Positions 11,082 through 22,657 of a stretch of 64,000 nt of DNA are shown here, piece by piece; the first letter of the stretch is position 1; the number at the start of each line of letters is the position of its first letter. The position numbers were made by a program, and so were the translations under genes. Under the pieces are notes generated by a model, which saw only the letters and a list, made by a program, of their open reading frames with translations, did not search any database and was not told where the DNA came from. Origin of the DNA: Aureobasidium sp. EXF-3400. Lineage: Eukaryota; Ascomycota; Dothideomycetes; Dothideales; Saccotheciaceae. The stretch covers positions 112,149 through 176,148 of the forward strand of contig SWBL01000065.1 in assembly GCA_024195585.1 (NCBI GenBank), in the 5' to 3' direction.

Positions 11082-11505
11082 GTTGCGGGAGAATTGGTAT
11101 GCTCGAGACAGCGGACGGAAAGAGCGTAGAGTGGGGATGGAGTAAGACGAGGACAGTAGACGGACGAATGTTTGTTGGGACGAAGCTAGACGGTGGTATG
11201 AGCAATCGAAGCTTCAATCACAGTGACAAAATGTATGGCAACTTACCAGCAAACATGCACAGCGGATGGAAGGGTGGATAAATGAGACCAGATGGTGATA
11301 AAGGTATTATTAGCCGCAAGGGAATTGTAGCGGGGTCTTTTGGACATGACGGGCGCGTGAAAAGGCCGGCCGGCATCGCTTCCACCGCCGACTGCCCCGC
11401 CATGTCCAACACGTCATGGAAGCAAACGCCGATTGCGCGCCAGAGCTTCCTGATTCGGAGCTTGCATTCAATTCAAGCCATCAATCCATCCACCATCATT
11501 CCATC
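11082..11505. promoter_or_regulatory. Shared divergent promoter, RKI1 / ULA1
   Basis: A 424-bp gap separates the start codons of two divergently transcribed housekeeping genes, so it must hold both promoters. The ULA1 reading frame is open further upstream to 11416, but the ATG at 11506 starts the conserved part and follows a CA-rich leader. I recognise no specific factor site. Confidence 0.6.
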
Positions 11506-13268
11506 ATGGCCGCCAATGCAGACGTGACACCGCCCCCGCTCCAGGGAGTGCCGACGTCCAAGGAGAAGAGATACGACAGACAGCTGCGGCTCTGGGCTGC
11601 CAGCGGACAAGCCGCCCTTGAAGAAGCTCATATCCTGCTCATCAACAACGGTCCCGGTGTCGTCGGTGTCGAGACTCTCAAGAACCTCATTCTTCCTGGT
11701 ATTGGACAGTTCACCATCCTCGACTCAACTCTCGTGTCGGAACAAGATCTGGGCGTCAACTTCTTCCTCGACGAGAGCACCCTGGGAACCTTCCGCGCCG
11801 AATCAAGCCGTCGTTTGCTGCAAGAGTTGAACCCCGATGTTCAAGGACACGCCATCACCGAGCCCTTACAGGCCTTCATCGCTAGAGAGGGTGCTCTCAA
11901 CCCCTACACCCTCGTGCTAGTCACCGCTCCCGTCACCCCAGACGTGCTTGAAGTCATCTCAGCCCACTGCCAGAAACACGCCGTACCTCTATTCTACATC
12001 CATTGCTCCGGCTTCTACTCGCACTTCTCCCTCTCACTGCCGCCAGCTTTCCCCATCGTCGATACCCACCCCGACCCTGTCTCGACCACCGACTTGCGCC
12101 TGCTCGCTCCATGGCCAGAACTCGTCCAATTCCAAAAGGAGAAGACAAGCAACCTCCAAGCTCTGTCGCCCGAGGACATCGGTCATGTTCCATACCTTCT
12201 GCTTCTGCTGCACTTCCTCGACGAGTGGCGTGCATCTCACAACGGCCAACCGCCCCAATCATACCAGGAAAAGACCGAATTTCGACACATGGTCGCAAAG
12301 GCTTCTCCTCTTGATGAAGAGAACTTTGCCGAAGCTACTGCAGCTATCATCAAGTCTTTCAACCCTCCAACCGCTCCTGCCTCAGTCCTTGCCGTTCTAG
12401 ACGCCCCCGAGACAAAGGCCTTGGAACCTACCTCTTCCGCATTCTGGTTCATCGCCAATGCTATTCGAACCTTCTACTCTGCGCACAACCAACTGCCCCT
12501 TCCCGGTGCCGTACCAGACATGAAGGCCAGAAGTGCCGACTACATCCAGCTACAGAACATTTACAAGTCGAAAGCTCGCAGAGATGCTGCCGAGGTGCTG
12601 CAAACTGTCCGCTCACTCGAGGCCTCCATTGGCCGCAGGGATCCTATCGACGAAAAGGAAGTCGAGGCTTTCTGCAAGGGTGCTGCCCACATCAAGCTCG
12701 TCCGTGGAAAGCCTCTTCGTGTTGCACGTGGTGATGCTTCCCTTCACTGGGGCGAAGACGTTGCCAAATCTGTCGTCGAACACCTCAACAACTTGACATT
12801 CGGGCTGGATAGTGGCATCTTGCATTACATTGCTTTCGTTGCATGGGATGCATTTGTCGGTAGTCACGACGTTGATGGACTTGGTGGCGAGCCCAGAGTG
12901 CCTGGTTCGAGTGATACTGAAATTGATGCCGACACCGAAAAGATGGTTGGCATTGCCTTGAACATCATGGATTCTCTGATCAACGAGGCTGGCACTTTCA
13001 TCGAGAATCCCGGATATGACGATCTCAAGACAAAGTGTGCCAACATCGTGCGCGAGCTGTAAGTTGTTCTCGCTCATGTACTTTCCAAGGTTACTGACAA
13101 ATGACCAGTGTTCGTGCTGGTGCATCCGAGCTCCACAACATCGGTTCATTGACTGGCGGTATGGTGGCCCAAGAAGTCATCAAGGTCATTACGAAGCAAT
13201 ACGTGCCCATTGACAACACCTGCGTTTTCGATGGCATCGACAGCAAAGCCTTCGTCCTCCGCGTCTGA
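11506..13268 (+). CDS. ULA1: NEDD8-activating enzyme E1 regulatory subunit
   Basis: This is the partner of Uba3 in the heterodimeric E1 that activates the ubiquitin-like protein NEDD8/Rub1, the first step of cullin neddylation. Exons are 11506-13058 and 13109-13268, with a 50-nt intron; the join reads [11 protein letters not shown]. The product has 570 residues. The N-terminus has the E1 signature [12 protein letters not shown] and a degenerate nucleotide loop ([15 protein letters not shown]). The C-terminus has the adenylation-fold end [18 protein letters not shown]. There is no catalytic cysteine domain, as expected for the APPBP1/Ula1 half. The start is at 11506 (MAANAD); an upstream in-frame ATG at 11416 would add 30 non-conserved residues. 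Confidence 0.94.
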
Positions 13269-13929
13269 GATGTATGATCAATTCACGATTAACAAAAGAG
13301 GGGGCGTTATCAAGGTATCTCATGGCTATCAAGACGGCATAGCGAGGCGTTTCTCATTCATTTTTCTCTACACTTCCTTTAACTCTCCTTGATGCTTCTA
13401 GATCTAGATAAGCTAGGCTGACAGCTGGATGCTAGCTTTGCATCAAAGTAGGGAAGGCATCCCTTTCGATCAAATGACACAAACAATGACCAAGTGTTTT
13501 GTTGCTTCAATGCCGACGTAGAGTAACCACGTAATCCACGAAGATACAATAATTATTCCCAGATGAGAGGCAGGTCTGAGGCGGGTGTTCGAAATCACGA
13601 CTTCCTATGAATACCGCCCCTTGTCACGGAAGTATTTTGTGTCTAAGTTGCAATATCGTAGATCTCTGCATAGAGCCAGGCTCGAGAACGTTCCATCCAG
13701 TGCACTCTTTCCAAGAAAGCAGTGGCTCGAGAAGTGCGTGGCTGCCTGCTCATGAAACTTCTGGAAGGGGCGACTGCCTATTTACTTCTCACCTTCGGCG
13801 CTTTCCACACTCCAAACTCACCAGACGTTTCGTCCATCCGCCGCTCTTCAACATCATCGGTGCTCGGATCGTTTTCATCATCGCGCAGTCTGCCTTCCGC
13901 GTGGATTGATCTTCGAAAGCATCGCCAAG
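13269..13929. other. Intergenic, no gene seen
   Basis: This is the 3' flank of ULA1 followed by the promoter of the zinc-knuckle gene. Frames of up to 100 codons overlap on both strands around 13600-13950 without motifs. I see nothing else. Confidence 0.5.
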
Positions 13930-14956
13930 ATGAGCGATCTCTGCTATAACTGCCACACAAGTATACCTCTCGCTCTCGACTCTTCTTTTCACGTCACTAA
14001 AATTCACAGTGCACCTACCTCGCGTATGTCAGGTACCTCTCAAAGAATGCACGAACTGCGGCGCGTTCGGTCACACCTGGAACTTCTGTCACCGTGGAGC
14101 GATCAGAATGAAGGCTGACTACACGTACTTCGCCCTCTGCCACAACTGTCAAAAATGGCACCTCCCTATGCCCTGCAGAGAGGAATTGGTCCAGTGTGGT
14201 GGCTGCATGCAATTCGGCCATGCACAAGAGTACTGCGCACTCAACCCAACTCCCAGCATGGTGTTCACCACTAGCATGAGCAATTTCATCTCACACGACC
14301 TCACCGTCGGCAACGCTCAGTGGATCATGCACAATGCTGCTCTGGCCGATGAGATCTACAAGATCAAGATGGGCGCAGTCACCGACACGCTCCAGCTCCT
14401 CGCAGGCAGAAACCGTGAAGAGGTTCGTGCTCATCTAGCCAATGCCTACCGCGGCCTTGCTCGACCTTCTGCATCCACATCCTACCATCCCGTAGCCACA
14501 CAATCCTCGGTGTCAAAGCAGCTTCCTACACCTGCTTTTGCTAGAGCCGAGATTGATTATGGTCTACCTCTACCAAACATTCCACAAGCTCAAGTTCACG
14601 ACCAATCGTACGAAGACTATAATACGCTAGCTCCTCTTCAACTCCAGAGCGACAGAAAGTCATACCAGCACACCGCTCACGTCGTCAACCTTCACGATCC
14701 TTCGACCTCAGCCAAGAACCATGGATCTGACACAGCTCCTGGCGTGCAAGAGGCACCCGCAGATTCCCAAGCCATCTTCAACTTCCGCACCTACGACGCA
14801 AATGGTGATCCAAGCCAAGTAGGAGTTGGTGGTGACAGTTCGGGTGATGTAAATTTTACACCAAGAAGCTCTCCCTGTGATGATCGCGCCAAGTCAGTGG
14901 AGAGTAGGGACGAGACAGAGCAGGAACGCGAATTCTATGAAGGAGGATTATACTGA
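13930..14956 (+). CDS. Protein with four CCHC-type zinc knuckles
   Basis: This is probably a single-stranded nucleic-acid-binding protein. Exon 1 is only 31 nt (13930-13960). The intron is 13961-14009 and exon 2 14010-14956, giving 325 residues. The intron falls inside the first zinc knuckle, and splicing completes it: CYNCHT-MHLPRVC. Three more follow at once: CTNCGAFGHTWNFC, CHNCQKWHLPMPC and CGGCMQFGHAQEYC. Knuckles 1 and 3 have spacing CX2CX3HX4C, while 2 and 4 have CX2CX4HX4C. The remaining 230 residues are polar and look disordered. Air1/Gis2-like proteins are the nearest known comparison by architecture, but I would not assign an orthologue. Confidence 0.8.
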
Positions 14957-16620
14957 GACCTTTCACGGGGTTTGCTCGAGCAAGAAGACCGATTGATGAA
15001 GGCAAGGGAGAATCGAGACAGCGCAACCGAGCATGGCATGACAAAACATAGCTAGGGGTACGTCACATTGCTGAGTCGTAAAATAAGAATGTGTGTGTTG
15101 TGATCCATGGTTCTGGGATTCAAGTGCCGCAGCCTATCATACTGTGTTCTATGTTCTGGACTTAGAGAACATGACGAACTGAATAGAGTATAGCAGAGCC
15201 TCGATCGCTTGTCCTACTTCAGTTCAACATGATTTTATGGGATTCGCAGCCTACCTATCCGGCGGAACCAGAGCCATGAACAAGGTAATATCTGGCAGAG
15301 ATTACCCACCTGTGAGCTACAAATTCACATATCATCATTACAAACACACAAACATAACAGGAAGGTGCCTTTACTCGTCGGATGAGAGGGACGAGATTCC
15401 GAGCTGTTCCAGTTAATCTCATATCACGATACCGCGAGATCATGCAAATTCCACAATATGATCAAGGAAGTTATGATGCCCTTGCTTTACCTGATGGCAA
15501 AACCAGGTTTTTGGTGTAGGCGACATACCACGAGACGTCAAGGTAGCATCCAAAGTCATAACGGGGCAACTTATAGGTCGTTCTGGTATGTGTGTGCAAC
15601 AGATGTTACACGAGACCTCGGCCTAGATCCGACAGGGAGCAGCCGCGCTCGAGAACCGGTCGAATCAAGCGCGGGGTTCGGTACGTTTTGGTGCGACATC
15701 CCGGCAGATGGAGTAACACAAAGGCCACCCAAAGAATCGGTCTGGATAAATTTGAAGAAGCTGACTGGGCGGGAAATGCTCCCAGTAGGAATTGCCGAGT
15801 CTCAGGCACGATGGAGCCGAGTTGGCGGGATAGGTACGCGGTTAAGCAGGCCAACCGGAGCAAGGAATGCGGCTATAGGAGAGTAGGGGAACCAACGACA
15901 TCAGAACAGATGTGAGAGCTCTGGTCATGACAGGAAGTAGAGAGTCGACGGTAAAATGTGTCGGGAGTTGTTGAGAAGTAAAATGGACACGGCGACAGTG
16001 CTACGAGACACAAAAAAGGCAGTGCGAGTAATATCACATGTCAGTAAATCAACTGTCGGGCGGCTTCTCGGGTCTCTTGATGTGGAGAGAGTCGGACCGT
16101 GTCGATTAAGCCGGCGAGTCGATATGAGCAGCCTGTAACTCGGAGCAGCATGTTTCTCACGGCTCAAGAGGACCAAAGGCCCGGCTCCCCTTCCTTGTTC
16201 TTTCCCTTTCTCTCCTCTTTCCCGACCGACAGTCGTTTCCCACGCGTGGTTGCTGTTTCGAAGCTGCTGATCTTGCCGTCTCTTTGTATCGTGTGTGCCT
16301 GGATAACAGTTACTCCGCAAAGTCGACTATCTTCGCTTTCCCTCGGCTGATCTGAGCTCTATCGCCGAGCTGGTAGCCGACAGTATTGGAGATATTATTC
16401 CTTTGATCCGTCGCTGCGTGCAGCACTTTCTCAGTGCCTTCTCGGGCTGCTGTATCAAAGTCGTGAGATTCTCACGCAAGCCGCAACCATTACTTCCTCA
16501 GTCGCCCTATCCAATCTGCTCTCGGGGCCCTCGGTACCGTCGCCAAAGCGCCGCTTCTCCGTCTCTCCCGACGGCAGCGACGATTACGATGGCAGGCCCC
16601 GAAAGAGTCCTCGTCCCGAT
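14957..16620. other. Long intergenic region with an open frame before the Zn2Cys6 gene
   Basis: The first 1.4 kb shows no supported gene; the frames at 15458-15915 and 15925-16350 are overlapping, motif-free and on opposite strands. From about 16352 to 16620 the frame of the downstream regulator stays open without an ATG. It reads protein-like, especially the last part (SVPSPKRRFSVSPDG, DDYDGRPRKSPRPD). A good acceptor, TTACTTCCTCAG, ends near 16502. An upstream coding exon of the regulator may therefore lie in this region. Confidence 0.5.
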
Positions 16621-19600
16621 ATGAGCTCGACCATAACTCCAGCTCGTCCTGTTCCGGCTCCAACAGGCTTCACACAACCATCACCAGCGGCACCTCCGGG
16701 CTCGGATCAATCGTCCCGGGAGCAGGCCGGCAACGCTCAACAAACGCGGCATGCTCAAGCACGCATGCGCTCCTCGATTGCATGTGCTCGCTGTCGTCGG
16801 TCCAAGGTCAAATGTGTCAACAGTGGTGTCGGTACACCTTGTCGGTCTTGCGAGGCCGGCAATCGGGAATGTACATATCCGGTACCCGTCACGGGTGGAC
16901 GCAAGAGGGAGAACAGTCTGACCGGACCTGCTCCCAAGGTCGATCCTATGAATGAAGAGGTAGACAAGCCTCCCCATGTCTGTCGGACCAGGAGTACTAA
17001 CTATACAACAGATCCGCAAACAACGGCAGCAGCGCAAAAGTAATGCTGGCTTACCAGGTCAGCCTATGCCCGTCTTTGTCGAGCCTTCTATTGTACCAGC
17101 AGATGCTCTAGACCCGAACCTCCTGACTCCGGCGGTCTGGAAAGAACTGGTAAGAAGCCTCCAGGATCCCGTTTCGTGTACCCGGCTAATATATTGGCTA
17201 GTTCGACATATTCCAACTACACTTCTCTGCCGACCTCCCCTTTATTCACCCTCCAACCTTCCTCAAGCCTCTTCGCCAGGCGAGCTCCCAAGCTCAGGCT
17301 CCTCAATACCGACCCTATACAAATATTCCCGCTCCTCCAGTTCAACCTCCTGCACCCACCGAATTCTTGTTGGCCTTCTTAGCCTTGACTTCCCGCTTCC
17401 ACCCTACACTTGTTGCCCACCATTCACCACGGAGTGCCAATCGTCCTAGTGACCCTCTTGTCGCTGCCGAGTTCTACGCTTCTGCAGCCTCCGCTCAGCT
17501 CAATGCCGTCACTACCGACAGGTTGGGTCTTTGCGACATTTCCGCAATCCAGGCTATGCTCATGCTGGCCTTGCACGAGTGGGGCATGAACCGGGGTCCG
17601 AAGGCATGGAGTCACCTCGGCATTGTTATCCGTTCCGCTCAAGCAATGGGACTACACTACGAAGAGGAACTGGATGATCAACCTCTATCGCGTTCGTTGC
17701 CATCTCGAGCAAATGACCAGCAAAGCTTTGTTGACGCTGGTAACACTTCACCCGATGCTTCTTGCCAAAACGATGCATTTGTCAAACAAGAAATTCGCCG
17801 CCGTACCCTATGGGCTTGCTTCATTTTGGATCGCTACTTTAGCAACGGCAAATTCAGGCCTCAGGCTCTTAACGCGAGGGATTTGCGCATCCAATTGCCA
17901 GCAGGCGAACACGCTTTCCTGTTCGGCGAGAAGGTTCGTACTCTACTCTTGAGCGAGGAGAATACCTCCAGAGCCGAAGTACAAAGTCAGCGCCGTGCTT
18001 CCCTGGCCACTGATCCATCAAATCCTCATCACAAGAGATCCTCGATCCATGATAGTGCGACTGGAACATCCTCACCTCAAGATCCTGAAGGTCGTTGGGA
18101 GGTTGGCTCGGATGAGGGTCTGATCAGTCGATATATCAAGGTCTTAGATATCCACGGTAAAGTCATGCGGTGGGCATGTGGAGGAGGCAGAAAGTGAGTT
18201 GATCGATGACAAGAATTGACATAACTAAACTAACATGCTTAGGCGTGATGCTTTGCCACCATGGAACCCACAGTCTGAGTGGTACGGCTTGCGAAAAACT
18301 CTTGAAGATTTCAAGGTCGGCCTTCCCAGACACCACTCTTTGACGGCACAGAATACCTCCGTACACATCAACCTCCATTCCTCCACGCCATACGCTCTTG
18401 TACATCTCACCTTCCTTCTCTCTCAACTCCTTCTTACCCGCGAATTCCTCCCATTCATCCCATTCCGACATGGCAAGCCTTCAGGTCCTCTTGACGGCAC
18501 GCGATTCGACACAATACCCTCACCTCATGGATTCTGGGAAGACAGTGCTCGCGAATGCCTTGCTGCCGCTCGGGATATTGTTGACTTGATTAGCTCATTC
18601 CAAGAATGGGGCGTCGTAGTCGAAACTCCTTTGGTTGGATTCGCTCTCTACAATGTTGCCTTGCTTGGTGTCTATGTCATCAACTTCCCTTGGATGGATA
18701 CTCATGGCTACCTTCGTCGAACTGCCAAGGACGATGGTGTACCTTCTGGCGCCGACGCTGCTCGCAAGGCCATTGAGTTGCTTGCTTCAATGAAGAATCG
18801 GCTGTACATGGCTAGCGGATGGTTCCAGACTGTCAAGCGCTCACACAAGTACTTTTCTCGCTTGAGGAAGACTTGGGTGGATTCTGCAGCCAGGTTGCCA
18901 GGCGTCTTCCACGATCAAAGTATTGCTACTGCTCAATTACATCCACCGAATGCTGAGAGCACACGAGTGCTGTTAGAGAGAGCTTTGAGAGATTCAGACG
19001 ACTCCGGGGATTCCGATGTCGACATGTCCGAAACTCTTGCAACTCCCGATCTTCTCAACGGTGCACCCGCGCCTCCCCGATCTGATATCAGCAGTCCTCG
19101 AATTGGTACCACGCCGCCCAAACAGTCTTTCTCTACCCCTGCCGAGCAGGCGCAAGCTCATGCACAGCAAGAAGAGCGTTGGAACGCGATCAACAGTGTA
19201 GCCGCTGCTGCTTCCGCTGTGGCTTCTGGCAGAAGTCTCACACAGTCAGCTCCCCAGAATAACAGTAACAACCCACACTTCCGATTCTACAGCGCCTTCC
19301 CTCCCGTCTCGGCTTCATCGACACCAGGTGGCAGCTACACAGGCCATGGCTTCCGTGCCCATCCTGACGCGTCACCTCAATCGCACCCACAGACACCAGC
19401 CTGGACACCATCGAACGGTAACTCAAGAGAGCCTCTTCAGGGCATCCATGCCTTTACAGGCGACCACCGCCGAGAGAGCGAGGCACTGGCTGGCGCAGCT
19501 GTAGCGGCCCATGCCGCCCATCATCACCGCACATCTTCAGACCGTGAGATCAAGGACGTCGATTCTTGGCTATCTGCCATAGAAAAGCCTTTTGGCGCCG

Positions 19601-19707
19601 ATGATGTTGCAGCATTCGTCGATGGTGTCGAGTTCGCCGAATATGCTGCTCGTGGTCTACGACTGTCGCGTACACCTGGCTGGTTAGCTGCTGTTTGGGC
19701 TAGGTGA
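16621..19707 (+). CDS. Zn2Cys6 fungal-specific transcription factor
   Basis: This is a nuclear DNA-binding regulator. The zinc cluster lies at residues 55-84 with spacing CX2CX6CX8CX2CX6C (CARCRRSKVKC...CRSCEAGNREC). A fungal-specific transcription factor (middle homology) domain follows, recognisable by FDIFQLHFSADLPFIHPPTF, LAFLALTSRFHP and HLGIVIRSAQAMGLH. Exons are 16621-16959, 17012-17149, 17202-18193 and 18243-19707, giving 977 residues. The first donor is uncertain: GTAGAC at 16960 gives a 52-nt intron, whereas GTCTGT at 16978 would give an unlikely 34 nt; both keep frame. The C-terminal third is rich in Ser, Pro, Gln and His. The true start may be further upstream, because the frame is open and protein-like back to about 16352. 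The target genes are unknown. Confidence 0.88.
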
Positions 19708-20414
19708 TATGTCCGTCCCTCTTTCTATGTTTCCTCTCCAAAACGGGTCTTATATAATGGGTTCAGGACCGGGTTTTCTTTTGTTGCGAACAAAAATGAT
19801 GTTATGATTTTATTTTTTTCCTTTGTCTCCCTCAGGCTCTTGGAGTACCATGCAGACTCCTGGCATTAGCGATATGCTTATCTTTTTCATTTGTCGTATA
19901 GTTGCAACCCTCTACTTTATATAGTTTAGAGCAAGATCAACTACTTTCCTCGCGGCTTTGAATCTCCCATTATATTTATCACTTCTCCTCTGTTGCAAAA
20001 GTTTTGTGACGCGCAACCTCACTTGCTCCTTCTCGTTGATGTATATATGTCTTTAAGTTTATATCTGTTGTTACACTTACATCAGACTGTCATGAGAAAG
20101 TTATGATTGGAGCAAACTTGTGATTTTGGTAATTCTCAAAATAAAAGACTAATATCCTGCACCCGCAGAACAAGACAGCTATGATGAGACATCATCCCCT
20201 TAGAAGAAAGAGAATGAAGGAGAAGTGAAAAAAAATTTAGAGCCAGTAAAGAAGCCAGCCCATGAAAGAAAATAAAAGGACGCACAGCATCCTTGATAAC
20301 ACACCCAATCCTCAAATGCATACCCCCTTGAGCAATCAACCCAGAAAAGAAACAAACTCCCCATCCAATGCTCCCCAGTGTTTTTTGATTGGTCATGAGT
20401 CGGACATGAGAAAA
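19708..20414. other. Intergenic between convergent genes
   Basis: This holds the 3' ends of the Zn2Cys6 gene (plus) and the LPMO gene (minus). The first 400 bp is T-rich on the plus strand and the last 250 bp A-rich, consistent with two opposing 3' UTRs. No gene is seen. Confidence 0.6.
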
Positions 20415-21854
20415 TCATGGCATCATTCTGGCATCGCCGCCAACACGGACAGCACGCTTGTGCTTGTGGACGCGCATGTGATTGTGCTCCTCTCTCTTGT
20501 ACTGTCCACTGCAAGTGCCGAAAGCGCTGTTGCAGCCGGCCTTGCAGTACTCGTCACTCGAGCCGCAGTAGCCGTGGCTAGAGCAGCAATCGCCGAAGCT
20601 CGAGCCCTTGCAGGTCACACCGTTGCCGCAGCTGCCCTCAGTAGAGACGGTGAGCGAGTTGTCGGTAGAAGGGGCAGAGGTGGCCTTGGCGACAAGAGCT
20701 GATGTCGTGAAGGTGGTGGCTGAGGCCACGCTGTTGGCAGTGGCAGGGAGATAGGAACCATCGCCTTGTTGAGCAGCATCGGCAGCAGGGAGCGAGACCT
20801 GCTTGACAGGAGGGTTGAGGTTCTTCATGTAATTGGGGGGACCGTTGTAGTTGCCAGCACTGCACTGGTCGTTGATGTTCTGACACTTGCCTTCCCAGGT
20901 TTTGCAGCCAGTGTTGCCAGTAGGAGGAGCAGTATCGTAACACTCCGTGGCCTGAGCCCAGCATGCCTTACTAGCATTCCAGCAGCCGGCTTGATCGCTG
21001 TACTTGGCAAGCTCGATACCATCCCAGTTGCCGTTGGTGATGATGCAGTCGCTGGGGGCGAGACCTTCAGTCTGCGTCTGTTGAGTAACCTTCATCTTCT
21101 GGTTGCCTGTGTTGGAGGAAGACGAAGGAACATAGACGGCCGGGCCAGGCATGGGGTAGGGCAATGCCATGGGTTCGTTGTAGATGTTGAAGGAGGTAGA
21201 AGGCTGGTTGTAGTCGACGTAGCCGGGGATCGAGACGGTCTGCTGAGGGAGCTGAGTGCCGGCAGAATTGAGCCAGACTTGGGCACAGCCAGCGTAGAAT
21301 TGAGGGTCGCCCTTGTCGGCTTGGTGGAGAGCAAGAAGTTCCGGGCGGACAAGGTAGTAACCGCCCTGGAGACCGTTGGGCATGTTGACACTGAGGTGGC
21401 CGCTGTTGGTGATCAGTTTCTCGGTGCACCACTTGCCAGCGGACTCATCATATCCCTCATCCCAGATCTTGAACCAGCCGTCGCCAGCACCTTGGTCGTT
21501 GATAGCAGAGTCGACTTTCTTGAGGTAAACAGCGCAAGGTCCCTTGTGAGAGATGTCGATGCTGCCAATCGATGGGTTGTCGGGCCAGTCACGGAACTCA
21601 AAGCTGAGGGTGGAACCGCTGTTGATCGAACAGACACGAGCGACACCCTTGGTGCCATCGACACCACAGGCCATGTCACTGCTGTCAAGGCTGGGAATGG
21701 GATCGGTGGCGGTGTTGGGATCAGTGGGCATGCGAATGCAGGTACCATCGCCTTGAGCCTTGCCATCGACGTAGAGTTCGGAAAAGAGCGTGTGGGCGTT
21801 GACGCTCTGCGCAGCCATCAAGGCGAGCACAGGAACGACCGAAGAGATCTTCAT
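20415..21854 (-). CDS. AA9 lytic polysaccharide monooxygenase with CBM18 chitin-binding domain
   Basis: This is a secreted copper enzyme that cleaves cellulose or related glucans oxidatively. A single exon encodes 479 residues. Residues 1-20 form a signal peptide ending VNA, so the mature protein begins at His21, which supplies the N-terminal histidine brace. The second copper His is in SHKGPC, and the axial Tyr in QFYAGCAQ. The AA9 domain ends near residue 250. A linker with a further Cys-rich part (about 265-340) leads to a type-1 chitin-binding (hevein-like, CBM18) module at about 408-448, with CCSSHGYCGSSDEYC. A basic, His-rich tail (HNHMRVHKHKRA) closes the protein. Most AA9 enzymes with a module carry CBM1, so CBM18 is less usual. 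Substrate preference cannot be told from sequence. Confidence 0.95.
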   Translation of the reverse strand: MKISSVVPVLALMAAQSVNAHTLFSELYVDGKAQGDGTCIRMPTDPNTATDPIPSLDSSDMACGVDGTKGVARVCSINSGSTLSFEFRDWPDNPSIGSIDISHKGPCAVYLKKVDSAINDQGAGDGWFKIWDEGYDESAGKWCTEKLITNSGHLSVNMPNGLQGGYYLVRPELLALHQADKGDPQFYAGCAQVWLNSAGTQLPQQTVSIPGYVDYNQPSTSFNIYNEPMALPYPMPGPAVYVPSSSSNTGNQKMKVTQQTQTEGLAPSDCIITNGNWDGIELAKYSDQAGCWNASKACWAQATECYDTAPPTGNTGCKTWEGKCQNINDQCSAGNYNGPPNYMKNLNPPVKQVSLPAADAAQQGDGSYLPATANSVASATTFTTSALVAKATSAPSTDNSLTVSTEGSCGNGVTCKGSSFGDCCSSHGYCGSSDEYCKAGCNSAFGTCSGQYKREEHNHMRVHKHKRAVRVGGDARMMP

Positions 21855-22657
21855 GGTGTGCTAAGAGAAGAAAAGAAAAGAACTGTAAAGGCAGCAAAGA
21901 GAATACGAAAAGGGTTGAAAGGAGCGTGGGTTTGGTTCTGAGAAGAGAAGTGGTAGAATGAGCGTGCTGGCAGCAGTTAAATGCTGATGCGTTTGTACAA
22001 AGGAGTGTGAAAGACGGAAGGCCGAAGAAGGAGCTTCGGAACAGCAGGCGCGAAGGATTGGTCCAATTATTTCAAGAAGGGAGGATACGAGACGCAGACG
22101 TGAATGGAAAATGAGAATTGCCCCAAACCACTTGCCTCTGTGTGAGTCTCAGCAACCAAGCATCTGCAGTGCTGGTTGTCATGCACCTAAAACATGAAAC
22201 GTTTGGCAGCGCGCGAAGGCGTTTCACCCATCACTCTCATGCACCATGTGTTCACATATCTTACACGACAGCCTGACTAGAAGTTGGTAGGACCTGCTTG
22301 TGCATGCTGGCAGCAACTACCCGTTATTGCAAGGAGTGGTCCGGGAAGGAGGAGCAGCTTTTCTCCACGAAAAACCTGAAGATGATCGGCACCTCTCCAC
22401 AAACAGGCGGCGTTTTGGCGCCGGATCGCAAGCACTGCACGACATTCTAATGCCAATCATTTTACAGAGCCTCTACATCGAAAAACATTGGTGATTGGGT
22501 GTGACAACTCCTTTGTACGTTCCCCAATTTCGTATACCGAATTTATGTTCCTTGCTTTTTTCAAATGCGCTAAAGACAGAAACCACCTTCAAACGCCCAG
22601 ACTCCGGGTGCCCGTCATTCTTCATTACAGTCCATAAGGATATTCGTATCAATGTGT
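21855..22657. other. Intergenic; promoter of the LPMO gene
   Basis: The LPMO gene is transcribed away from here to the left, and the H4-variant gene ends at 22658, also on the minus strand. The 800 bp therefore holds the LPMO promoter and the 3' UTR of the histone gene. No gene is evident; I did not identify secure regulator sites. Confidence 0.5.

Noticed and set aside
15458..15915. Overlapping plus-strand frames of 107-142 codons
   Set aside because: No motif, mutually overlapping registers, and Trp/Arg/Ser-rich random-looking translation.
20766..21941. 391-codon plus-strand open frame
   Set aside because: It is antisense to the LPMO gene, whose signal peptide, copper ligands and CBM18 are unmistakable; the open antisense frame follows from codon bias.
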